Shown in pieces: positions 1 to 6,462 of a stretch of DNA of 18,333 bases (the stretch's first letter is position 1; each line of letters starts with the position of its first letter). Made by a program: the position numbers and the translations under genes. This DNA comes from Nostocoides sp039812405 (lineage in GTDB: Bacteria > Actinomycetota > Actinomycetes > Actinomycetales > Dermatophilaceae). The notes under the pieces were generated by a model that did not search any database, was not told the origin of the DNA, and saw only the letters and a list, made by a program, of their open reading frames with translations. The DNA is taken from the NCBI GenBank assembly GCA_039812405.1, contig JBDIAL010000049.1:1-18333 (forward strand), read 5' to 3'.

Positions 1-636
1 GTCGAGGCGCTGGCCGCCGAGCTCGGCGACCAGGTCCTCGCCGTGGCCGGTGACGTGTCGACGGCCGCCGGCGCCGAGGCATACGTCCAGGCGACGCTGG
101 ACCGCTTCGGCCACATCGACCACCTGCACAACAACGCGGGCATCGAGGGGAAGGCCGTCCCCCTCGAGGAGCTCGACCCCGACGACTTCCAGCGCGTCCA
201 GTCGATCAACGTCGGCGGGGTGTTCTACGGGATGCGAGCCGTCCTTCCCCACCTGTACGCCCAGGGCAGCGGCTCCATCGTCAACACCGCCAGCCAGGCC
301 GGCCTCGAGGGTGTCCCGCGCCTGTCCGCCTACGTCGCGAGCAAGCACGCGGTCGTCGGCCTCACCCGCACCGCCGCGCTCGAGGCGGGGCCCCGAGGTG
401 TCAGGGTCAACGCCATCGCCCCCGGGCAGATCGCCACCCGGATGATCACGAGCCTCGAGGAGCAGTGGAACCCCGGCGACGCGCAGGCGGTCCACGACAT
501 GCTCGTCGCCAACATCCCGCTCGGCCGGTACGGCCGGCCCGAGGAGATGGGCGCCCTCGTCGCGTGGCTCATGTCGGACGAGGCCTCCTTCATCCACGGG
601 GCCGTCATCACGGCGGACGGGGGGACCACGGCATGA
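1..636 (+). CDS. SDR-family NAD(P)-dependent oxidoreductase (5' end outside window)
   Basis: C-terminal 211 residues of a classical short-chain dehydrogenase/reductase, which interconverts alcohols and ketones with NAD(P)H. The reading frame is open to the first base, so the start codon and the glycine-rich cofactor motif (TGxxxGxG) lie outside the window. Seen here: the NNAG motif (bases 130-141), the INVGG helix, the catalytic Ser region (IVNTASQAG), the catalytic YVASK pair (bases 331-345), the RVNAIAPG segment that follows it, and the usual C-terminal ITADGG ending. All catalytic residues expected in this part are present, so the enzyme looks intact. The stop overlaps the start of the next gene (ATGA), implying translational coupling with the flavin monooxygenase. 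Substrate cannot be told from sequence. A GTG at base 43 is an internal codon, not the start. Confidence 0.93.
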   Translation, partial: VEALAAELGDQVLAVAGDVSTAAGAEAYVQATLDRFGHIDHLHNNAGIEGKAVPLEELDPDDFQRVQSINVGGVFYGMRAVLPHLYAQGSGSIVNTASQAGLEGVPRLSAYVASKHAVVGLTRTAALEAGPRGVRVNAIAPGQIATRMITSLEEQWNPGDAQAVHDMLVANIPLGRYGRPEEMGALVAWLMSDEASFIHGAVITADGGTTA

Positions 637-2375
637 GCGGCCCGCAGCTCGACGCACGCGCCGTGACGGAGGCCTGGCTCTCGGCGTTCCAGGGCGCCCT
701 CGACGCCGGCGACGCCACCGGCGTCGCCGCCCTGTTCACCGAGGACGGGTGGTGGCGCGACCAGCTGGTCACCCGGTGGGACCTGCAGACCGTCCAGGGC
801 CGCGGCGCCATCGCCGACCACCTCGGGACGGGCCTGGAGCACATGGGCGCGCACGGCTTCGCCCTCGACCCGACCTACGAGCCGTTCGCCGTCCCCGGAC
901 CGGACGGGCCGGCGTGGGTGCAGGCCATCCTCTCCTTCGAGCACCGGCTCGGCCACGGCAGCGCCGTCGTGCGCCTCGTCCAGGCGCCCGACGACACGTG
1001 GCTGGCCTGGACCTTCTTCGCCCGCCTCGAGACCCTCGCCGGCCACGAGCCCACGACGGGGAGCAACCGGCCCAAGGGCGTCGTGCACGGCGGGCACCGA
1101 TCGCAGGTCACCTGGCTGGACCGGCGCGAGGCGGAGCGCGACTTCCGCGACGCGGAGCCGTCGGTCGTCATCGTGGGCGGCGGGCAGAGCGGTCTGGCCC
1201 TGGCGGCCGAGCTGAAGCAGATGGGCGTGTCCGCCCTCGTCCTGGAGCGCAACGCCCGCCTCGGCGACAACTGGCGCAAGCGCTACCGCTCGCTCGTCCT
1301 CCACGACCCGGTGCACTCCAACCACCTGCCCTACCTGCCGTTCCCGGCGACCTGGCCGACCTTCACGCCCAAGGACAAGTTCGGCGACTGGCTGGAGACC
1401 TATGCATCGGTGCTCGAGCTCGACGCGTGGACGAGCACGACCTTCACCGGCGCGGAGTACGACGAGGCGTCCGGCACCTGGACCGTCGAGGTCGACCGGG
1501 CCGGCGAGAGCCGCACCCTCCACCCGCACCACATCGTGCTGGCGACGGGGGTGAGCGGCAGCCCGACGAGGCCGACCCTCCCCGGCGAGGACGAGTTCCG
1601 GGGGCAGGTGATGCACTCCAGCGAGTTCAGCGACGGGACGGACTTCCAGGGGCGCAAGGTCGTCATCGTCGGCGCCTCGAACAGCGCGCACGACATCGCG
1701 CACGACCTGGCGGAGAACGGCGTGCCGGTCACCATGGTCCAGCGCTCGCAGACCCAGGTCGCGAGCAGCCAGAACATGTTCGACGTGCTGTTCGAGGGTC
1801 TCTACGGCGAGGACGCGAACGTCAAGCACGGCGACCTGCTCGCCGGGTCGTTCCCGCTGCCCGTGCTCTTCCAGCTCCACCGGGACGTGGCCTTCGCCGA
1901 GATCCAGCGCCGCGACGCCGACATGATCGAGGGCCTCGAGGCGGCCGGGTTCACCTTCAACCCCGTCGGCGTCCAGGAGCTGTTCTACCGGCGGGGCGGC
2001 GGCTACTACATCGACGTGGGCGCCTCGGCGGCCATCATCGACGGCCGGGTCGCGATCCGGTCCGGTGTGGAGGTCGAGCGGCTCACCCCGACCGGTGTCG
2101 TCTACACCGACGGCACCCAGGAGGACGCGGACGTCGTCATCCTGGCCACCGGCTACGGCAACGTCCGCGACGTGATCGGCGACCTGTTCGGCGAGGACGT
2201 GCGCGGTCGCGTGAGCGAGGTGTGGGGCGTGGACGAGGGCAACGAGATCCGCGGCGTCTGGCGGCCCAGCGGCCAGGACGGCCTCTGGGTCATGGGCGGG
2301 AACCTCTTCCTCGTCCGCCAGCACGCCCACGTCCTCGCCCTCCAGCTGACCGCCGCGGAGGCCGGCCTGAGCTGA
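633..2375 (+). CDS. Flavin-dependent monooxygenase with fused N-terminal NTF2/SnoaL-like domain
   Basis: 580 residues. The ATG overlaps the SDR stop by 4 bp, which fixes the start. Residues about 8-150 look like an NTF2/SnoaL-like cone fold (aromatic-rich, with LFTEDGWWRD). The rest is a class B flavoprotein monooxygenase: FAD-binding GGGQSG at 182-187 followed by LVLERNARLGDNWR, a second Rossmann motif GASNSA at 347-352 for NADPH, and the ILATGYG strand near the C terminus. Between the two dinucleotide motifs lies FRGQVMHSSEF (about 322-332). It matches the FxGxxxHxxx(Y/F) fingerprint of FMO and YUCCA-type enzymes better than the Baeyer-Villiger version ending in Trp. It should use O2 and NADPH to oxygenate a small molecule in the cytoplasm. 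Coupling to the SDR suggests consecutive steps. The substrate, and whether the NTF2 domain is catalytic or a lid, are unknown. Confidence 0.88.
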   Translation: MSGPQLDARAVTEAWLSAFQGALDAGDATGVAALFTEDGWWRDQLVTRWDLQTVQGRGAIADHLGTGLEHMGAHGFALDPTYEPFAVPGPDGPAWVQAILSFEHRLGHGSAVVRLVQAPDDTWLAWTFFARLETLAGHEPTTGSNRPKGVVHGGHRSQVTWLDRREAERDFRDAEPSVVIVGGGQSGLALAAELKQMGVSALVLERNARLGDNWRKRYRSLVLHDPVHSNHLPYLPFPATWPTFTPKDKFGDWLETYASVLELDAWTSTTFTGAEYDEASGTWTVEVDRAGESRTLHPHHIVLATGVSGSPTRPTLPGEDEFRGQVMHSSEFSDGTDFQGRKVVIVGASNSAHDIAHDLAENGVPVTMVQRSQTQVASSQNMFDVLFEGLYGEDANVKHGDLLAGSFPLPVLFQLHRDVAFAEIQRRDADMIEGLEAAGFTFNPVGVQELFYRRGGGYYIDVGASAAIIDGRVAIRSGVEVERLTPTGVVYTDGTQEDADVVILATGYGNVRDVIGDLFGEDVRGRVSEVWGVDEGNEIRGVWRPSGQDGLWVMGGNLFLVRQHAHVLALQLTAAEAGLS

Positions 2376-2396
2376 GCGGGCACCTGCCCGACGGGG

Positions 2397-2429
2397 AGCG
2401 CCGGCCGGATCGAGCAGCCGGCCGGCGCT
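2397..2429 (+). terminator. Perfect 12-bp hairpin behind the monooxygenase gene
   Basis: Arms AGCGCCGGCCGG (2397-2408) and CCGGCCGGCGCT (2418-2429) pair perfectly around a 9-nt loop, starting 22 bp after the monooxygenase stop. No U-tract follows, as is common for actinobacterial terminators. It ends only 18 bp before the LysR start, so it would separate the SDR/monooxygenase transcript from the regulator. A regulatory or attenuating role is possible. Confidence 0.65.
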
Positions 2430-2447
2430 CTACGATGAGGGAACCCC

Positions 2448-3368
2448 ATGGACATCAATCCCCGTGTGCTGCGCTACTTCCTCGTCCTCGCGCAGGAGGA
2501 GCACTTCCGCCGAGCGGCCGAGCGGCTCCACGTGACGAGCCCCGCCCTCAGCCAGCAGATCCGTCATCTCGAGGACGTCCTCAAGGTGCAGCTGTTCGAG
2601 CGCACGTCGCGGTCGGTCCGCCTCACCGCGCGGGGCGCCGAGTTCGTGCCGCTCGCCCAGGCCGCCGTGTCCGCCGCGGACCGCATCTCGACGTGGGCCA
2701 CCCTCACCTCGCCCGGTCGACGGGTGCTGCGGGTGGGCTTCATGTCGACCGGGGCCGGGGTGCACACCCAGGACCTGCTCGGCGCGGTGGCGCGGGAGCT
2801 GCCGGACGTGGACATCGAGATGCGCTACGTCGAGTGGGGCGACCAGGTCGAGGTGATCCTCAACCGGGACGTCGACCTCGCCTTCGTGCGGGAGCCGGAG
2901 CCGCCGGAGACGCTGCGCTGCATCACCGTGCTCGAGGAGCGCCGGGTCGTCGTCCTGCCCGTCTCCCACCCGCTCGCCCACCGCCGGAGCGTCTCGTTCG
3001 CCGAGATCGCCGACGAGGTGTTCCTCCCCTCGGCCACCGGCTCGCGGGCCTGGATCGACTACTGGCTCGTGGTCCCCCGCCCCGACGGGTCGAGACCGCG
3101 TCTCGGGCCGTCGATCACGGCCGTCGAGGAGATGCTGGAGCACTGCGCGACGGGGCGGGGGATCGCCCTGTCGGCCGACTCGATCTCGCAGTTCTACGCC
3201 CACCCCGGGGTCCGGTTCGTGCCGATCGACGACCTGTCGCCGACGAAGGTGCTGCTCTGCGCGCTCGCCGACAGCACCGACCCCGACGTCGGGCGCTTCG
3301 AGCAGGTCGTGCGCGCCGAGCTGCGGGGGAAGGCCTCCGCGCAGCGCCCGGAGCGTCGCATACGGTAG
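2448..3368 (+). CDS. LysR-family transcriptional regulator
   Basis: 306 residues, the usual family length. The N terminus (about residues 4-62) is the winged helix-turn-helix: LRYFLVLAQEEHFRRAAE, then LHVTSPALSQQIRHLED and LFERTSRSVRLTARG. The remainder (about 90-290) fits the periplasmic-binding-protein-like effector domain, with the VLPVSHPLA segment typical of the family. The ATG has a fair ribosome site (GAGGGA, bases 2437-2442). LysR proteins usually bind a small inducer, often an intermediate of the pathway they control. Here the gene lies downstream of and parallel to the SDR/monooxygenase pair and 5 bp upstream of a serine hydrolase, so either could be its target; no divergent target promoter is visible. 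The last codons include an ATA isoleucine codon, rare in this DNA (see the GCATAC finding). Confidence 0.93.
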   Translation: MDINPRVLRYFLVLAQEEHFRRAAERLHVTSPALSQQIRHLEDVLKVQLFERTSRSVRLTARGAEFVPLAQAAVSAADRISTWATLTSPGRRVLRVGFMSTGAGVHTQDLLGAVARELPDVDIEMRYVEWGDQVEVILNRDVDLAFVREPEPPETLRCITVLEERRVVVLPVSHPLAHRRSVSFAEIADEVFLPSATGSRAWIDYWLVVPRPDGSRPRLGPSITAVEEMLEHCATGRGIALSADSISQFYAHPGVRFVPIDDLSPTKVLLCALADSTDPDVGRFEQVVRAELRGKASAQRPERRIR

Positions 3369-3373
3369 GCCGC

Positions 3374-4738
3374 ATGACCTCCCCCGCGGAAGCCTTCAGC
3401 GGTCCGACCGTCGCCGCCCTGCACCGCCTGACCCTCGACAAGCAGATCGCCGACCGGATCCCGGGTGTCGCCGCCGGGGTGGCCCGGGCGGGCAGCCTGC
3501 GCTGGTGGACCGGGATCGGTGCCGCCGACCTCGCCGAGCCCGACGTCGCGCCCGACCCGGACACGCAGTTCGAGGTCGCCTCGAACACCAAGACCCTCGT
3601 CGCGGCGACCGTCATGCGGCTGCGGGACGAGGGGCGGCTCTCCCTCGACGACACCGTCGACCGGCACGTCCCGGGCGCCGGGCACCCCGGCGTGACGATC
3701 CGCCAGATGCTGTCGCACACCTCCGGGATGCAGCGCGAGCCGGTCGGGGACGTCTGGGACACTCTCGAGTTCCCTGACAGCGCAGGCCTTCTCCTCGGGT
3801 GGGGCGAGGCCGAGCAGGTGCTCCGGCCACGGGTCCGCTGGCACTACAGCAATCTCTGCTACGCGATGCTCGGGCGGGTCGTCGTCGAGCTCGACGGGGG
3901 CGACTGGTTCGCCAGCGTCCGGCGCCGCTTCCTCGAGCCGCTCGGCATGGGCCGCACGACGCTCGGCTTCTCCGGACGACACGGGGTCGGCTACTACGTG
4001 CCGCCGTGGACCGACGTGCCGGTGCGCGAGCCGTCGCTCACGCCGAGTGCGATGAGCCCGGCCGGCGGGATCTGCAGCACGCTCACCGACATGGCGACCT
4101 GGCACGGCTTCCTCGCCGACCCGACCGACGAGATCCTCGCCCCGGACACCGTCGAGGAGATGGTCCAGCCGCAGACGATGGCCGACCCGGTCGGCTGGAC
4201 CCAGGCATACGGCCTCGGCTTCCAGATCCTGCGGCACGAGGGCCGCACCTGGGTCGGGCACACCGGTGGCCACCCGGGGTTCATCACCGGCTTCTTCACC
4301 GAGCGGGAGTCGGCGACGACCGGGCTGTTCATGGCCAACCAGTCGGCGACGACGGGCCCGGGGACCTTCGCGGCCGTCCTCGGCTCGTATGCCATGGAGC
4401 ACGAGCCGGTGCTTCCCGCCCCCTGGCGGCCGGGCACCGCCGTGCCGGACGAGGTCCGCCCGCTGCTCGGCCGGTGGTTCTCCGAGGGCCAGCCGTTCGT
4501 CCTCTCGGTCCGCGAGGGCCGGCTCGAGGCCCGGCTCGACGGCCCGGCCGCCCCCGAGCCCTCGCTCTTCGAGCCCGTCGCGCCCGACGTCTACCGGACC
4601 GTGCGGGGGCGCGAGCGCGGCGAGCTGCTCCGGCTCCGGCGCGACGCCGACGGCCGGGTCACCGCGTTCCACTGGGCGACCTACCTGTTCACCCGGGAGC
4701 CCTACGCCTTCGGCGAGTGGCTCCGCAGCGACCGCTGA
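3374..4738 (+). CDS. Serine hydrolase, beta-lactamase/class C esterase fold
   Basis: 454 residues. Three active-site motifs of the penicillin-binding serine hydrolase superfamily are present in order: SxxK as SNTK (70-73, nucleophile S70 and base K73), YxN as YSN (158-160), and HTGG (296-299) in place of the KTG triad, as in class C beta-lactamases, esterases and D-aminopeptidase relatives. A beta-rich C-terminal domain (about 350-454) follows. I see no signal peptide or lipobox, so the protein should be cytoplasmic. That argues against cell-wall or antibiotic work and for hydrolysis of an ester, lactone or amide metabolite. The gene begins 5 bp after the LysR stop and is probably co-transcribed with it. 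The same frame stays open far upstream through the neighbouring genes, but only the part from this ATG resembles a protein family. A Shine-Dalgarno sequence is weak. Confidence 0.88.
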   Translation: MTSPAEAFSGPTVAALHRLTLDKQIADRIPGVAAGVARAGSLRWWTGIGAADLAEPDVAPDPDTQFEVASNTKTLVAATVMRLRDEGRLSLDDTVDRHVPGAGHPGVTIRQMLSHTSGMQREPVGDVWDTLEFPDSAGLLLGWGEAEQVLRPRVRWHYSNLCYAMLGRVVVELDGGDWFASVRRRFLEPLGMGRTTLGFSGRHGVGYYVPPWTDVPVREPSLTPSAMSPAGGICSTLTDMATWHGFLADPTDEILAPDTVEEMVQPQTMADPVGWTQAYGLGFQILRHEGRTWVGHTGGHPGFITGFFTERESATTGLFMANQSATTGPGTFAAVLGSYAMEHEPVLPAPWRPGTAVPDEVRPLLGRWFSEGQPFVLSVREGRLEARLDGPAAPEPSLFEPVAPDVYRTVRGRERGELLRLRRDADGRVTAFHWATYLFTREPYAFGEWLRSDR

Positions 4739-4827
4739 CCGGCGGCCCGGAGGCGCCGCGCAACCCGATTCGGCTCGGATCGGCCCGGTTGCCGACGAGC
4801 GGCGCGAGAAATGGTAGCGTTATCTGC

Positions 4828-4866
4828 GAGCCCGGCCCCGGTAGCGACCCTGCCGCGACCGGGCTC
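4828..4866. terminator. Possible bidirectional hairpin between convergent genes
   Basis: The serine hydrolase (stop 4738) and CoA synthetase (minus strand, stop 4899) converge on a 160-bp gap. Within it GAGCCCGG (4828-4835) pairs with CCGGGCTC (4859-4866). The 23-nt interval can form a weaker inner stem (CGG..CCG). This is the expected position for a shared terminator; no T-tract is visible on either side. The rest of the gap shows no open frame with family resemblance. Confidence 0.4.
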
Positions 4867-4898
4867 CCCCATGCCGCGGGCATCCGGTCGCGGGCTCC

Positions 4899-6461
4899 TC
4901 AGCGGTCGCGGGCGACCAGCTCGCGCGCGAGGACCTTTCCGGCGGCGTTGCGTGGCAGCGCGTCGACGAAGTGCACGTCCCGCGGCACGGCGTGCCGGGC
5001 CAGCCGGGAGCGGACGAGGACCCGCACCTCGTCGGCATCGAGCACGCCACCCTCCTCGAGGACGACGAACGCCGCCAGCCGCTGCCCGAACTCGGCGTCG
5101 GGCACACCGGTGACGCACACCTCGCGGACCTGCGGGCTCTCCTCGAGGATGCGCTGCACGGACGAGGGGTGGACGTTCTCCCCGCCGCTGACGATCATGT
5201 CGTCGGCGCGTCCGTCGACGTAGTAGAGGCCGCGCCGCCGGTGGCCGAGGTCGCCGGTCTCGATCATCCCGTCGTGGGACGGCACCGCCTCCGCTCCACC
5301 CTCGTAGCCCTCGAGCACGAGGTCGTTCTCGACGAAGATCCGTCCGACGACCCCATCCCGCACCGGGTCGAGCGCGTCGTCGAGGATCTCGACCCGCGTC
5401 CCCAGGGGCGGCGTGCCCGCCGTCGAGGGGTCACGGCGCAGCTGGCGGGGATCGGCGATGCACACCCACGACGCCTCCGTCGACCCGTAGAGGCTGTGCA
5501 GCACCTCCCCGTAGCGGTCCATGAAGCGCGGGGCGAACCCCGCCGAGAGGGCCGACCCGCTCACCGCGACCACGCGGAGCGCAGGGGGCCGCGGCAGGTC
5601 GCCGGCGACGGCGGCCGCGAGCATCCGCTCGACGAGGACGGGCACGGCGAACATGGCCTGGCACCGGTAGCGGACGAGCGCGTCGTGCGCCGCGACGGGG
5701 TCGAACCGCCGCTGGAGGACGAGGGTCGCCCGCATGCCGAGACCCATCTGGAGCGCGGCGAACCCCCACGAGTGGAACAGCGGGGCGGAGACGAGGATCC
5801 GGTCGCAGGTGTTGACCGGTATGCGGTCGAGGATGGACACCACGGGACCGAGGCCACTCGGGGTGCGCCGGGTCGCGGCCCGGGGCGTCCCCGTCGTGCC
5901 CGAGGTGAGGACGATGGTCCGCCCGGGCTCCGCCGGCGGGCGGGGGTCGGGGACGCGGCCGAGCAGCCGCACCTCGCGCAGCAGCTCCGACTCGGAGACC
6001 GACACGGCCTCCAGATCGGCGACGAGAGGGGAGAGCTCGTCGTCGTGCACGACGAGGCCCAGCTCCTGCGCCGCGACGATGTCGCCGAGCGCGGAGGCCC
6101 CGAGGCCGGTGTTGAGCAGGACGAGGTCGGCGCCCAGGGCGCTGGCGGCGAGGATCGCCGACACCGCACCGACATGGTTGCGCGCGAGCAGCCCGATCCG
6201 GTCGCCGGCCCCGATGCCGCGCGAGGACAGGTGCGCGGCGACGGCGCTGCTCTCGGCGAGCAGCTCGGCATACGTGAGGCGCCGATCGTCGTCGACGACG
6301 GCGACCCGGCCCGGGGACCGGGACGCGGCCTGCCGCAGCGCGCCGGCGAGGCCGAAGCCCCACACCTTCATGCTGAGCAGCTGGAGGGCGAGCCGGTGAG
6401 GCATCGCGGGCCCGAAGAACCCACGCTTCGTCATCGTCGTCGCGACGACCAGCGGGTTCAC
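4899..6461 (-). CDS. Acyl-CoA synthetase (AMP-dependent synthetase/ligase, FadD-like)
   Basis: 520 residues from a GTG at 6461, a normal length for a fatty-acyl-CoA ligase; this start lies 1 bp after the topA stop, with AAGAAGG as ribosome site. An ATG at 6434 is the alternative. Adenylate-forming motifs appear in order: the P-loop TSGTTGTPRAA (about 186-196), YGSTE (325-329), ETGDLG, the hinge segment DGRADDMIVSGGENVHP, and the C-terminal AGK with catalytic lysine K509. The usual P-loop lysine (TPKG) is Arg here; the catalytic C-terminal Lys is kept, so activity is expected. It activates a carboxylic acid to acyl-AMP and then acyl-CoA in the cytoplasm. Overall look is that of mycobacterial FadD2/FadD12-like medium/long-chain ligases, but chain length cannot be assigned. 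It is probably read through from topA. Confidence 0.9.
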   Translation of the reverse strand: MNPLVVATTMTKRGFFGPAMPHRLALQLLSMKVWGFGLAGALRQAASRSPGRVAVVDDDRRLTYAELLAESSAVAAHLSSRGIGAGDRIGLLARNHVGAVSAILAASALGADLVLLNTGLGASALGDIVAAQELGLVVHDDELSPLVADLEAVSVSESELLREVRLLGRVPDPRPPAEPGRTIVLTSGTTGTPRAATRRTPSGLGPVVSILDRIPVNTCDRILVSAPLFHSWGFAALQMGLGMRATLVLQRRFDPVAAHDALVRYRCQAMFAVPVLVERMLAAAVAGDLPRPPALRVVAVSGSALSAGFAPRFMDRYGEVLHSLYGSTEASWVCIADPRQLRRDPSTAGTPPLGTRVEILDDALDPVRDGVVGRIFVENDLVLEGYEGGAEAVPSHDGMIETGDLGHRRRGLYYVDGRADDMIVSGGENVHPSSVQRILEESPQVREVCVTGVPDAEFGQRLAAFVVLEEGGVLDADEVRVLVRSRLARHAVPRDVHFVDALPRNAAGKVLARELVARDR

Positions 6462-6462
6462 C

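Noticed and set aside
330..2330. Long open frame on the minus strand opposite the SDR and monooxygenase genes
   Set aside because: Its translation is low-complexity with no family resemblance, while the plus strand carries complete catalytic motifs. Long antisense frames are normal at this GC content.
633..2375. Firm call of a Baeyer-Villiger monooxygenase
   Set aside because: The fingerprint ends in Phe instead of Trp, so FMO-like chemistry is at least as likely.
749..3373. Upstream extension of the serine hydrolase frame
   Set aside because: It runs out of frame through the monooxygenase and LysR genes and reads as Arg/Pro/Ala-rich noise until the ATG at 3374.
4811..4830. AT-richer patch with TAGCGT (4815-4820) as a promoter
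   Set aside because: The best -35-like TTGCCG is 20 bp away and no gene starts downstream on the plus strand, so I did not list it.
4885..4913. Direct repeat CGGTCGCGGGC, 18 bp apart
   Set aside because: Short, GC-only words recur by chance here; the second copy lies in the end of the CoA synthetase gene.
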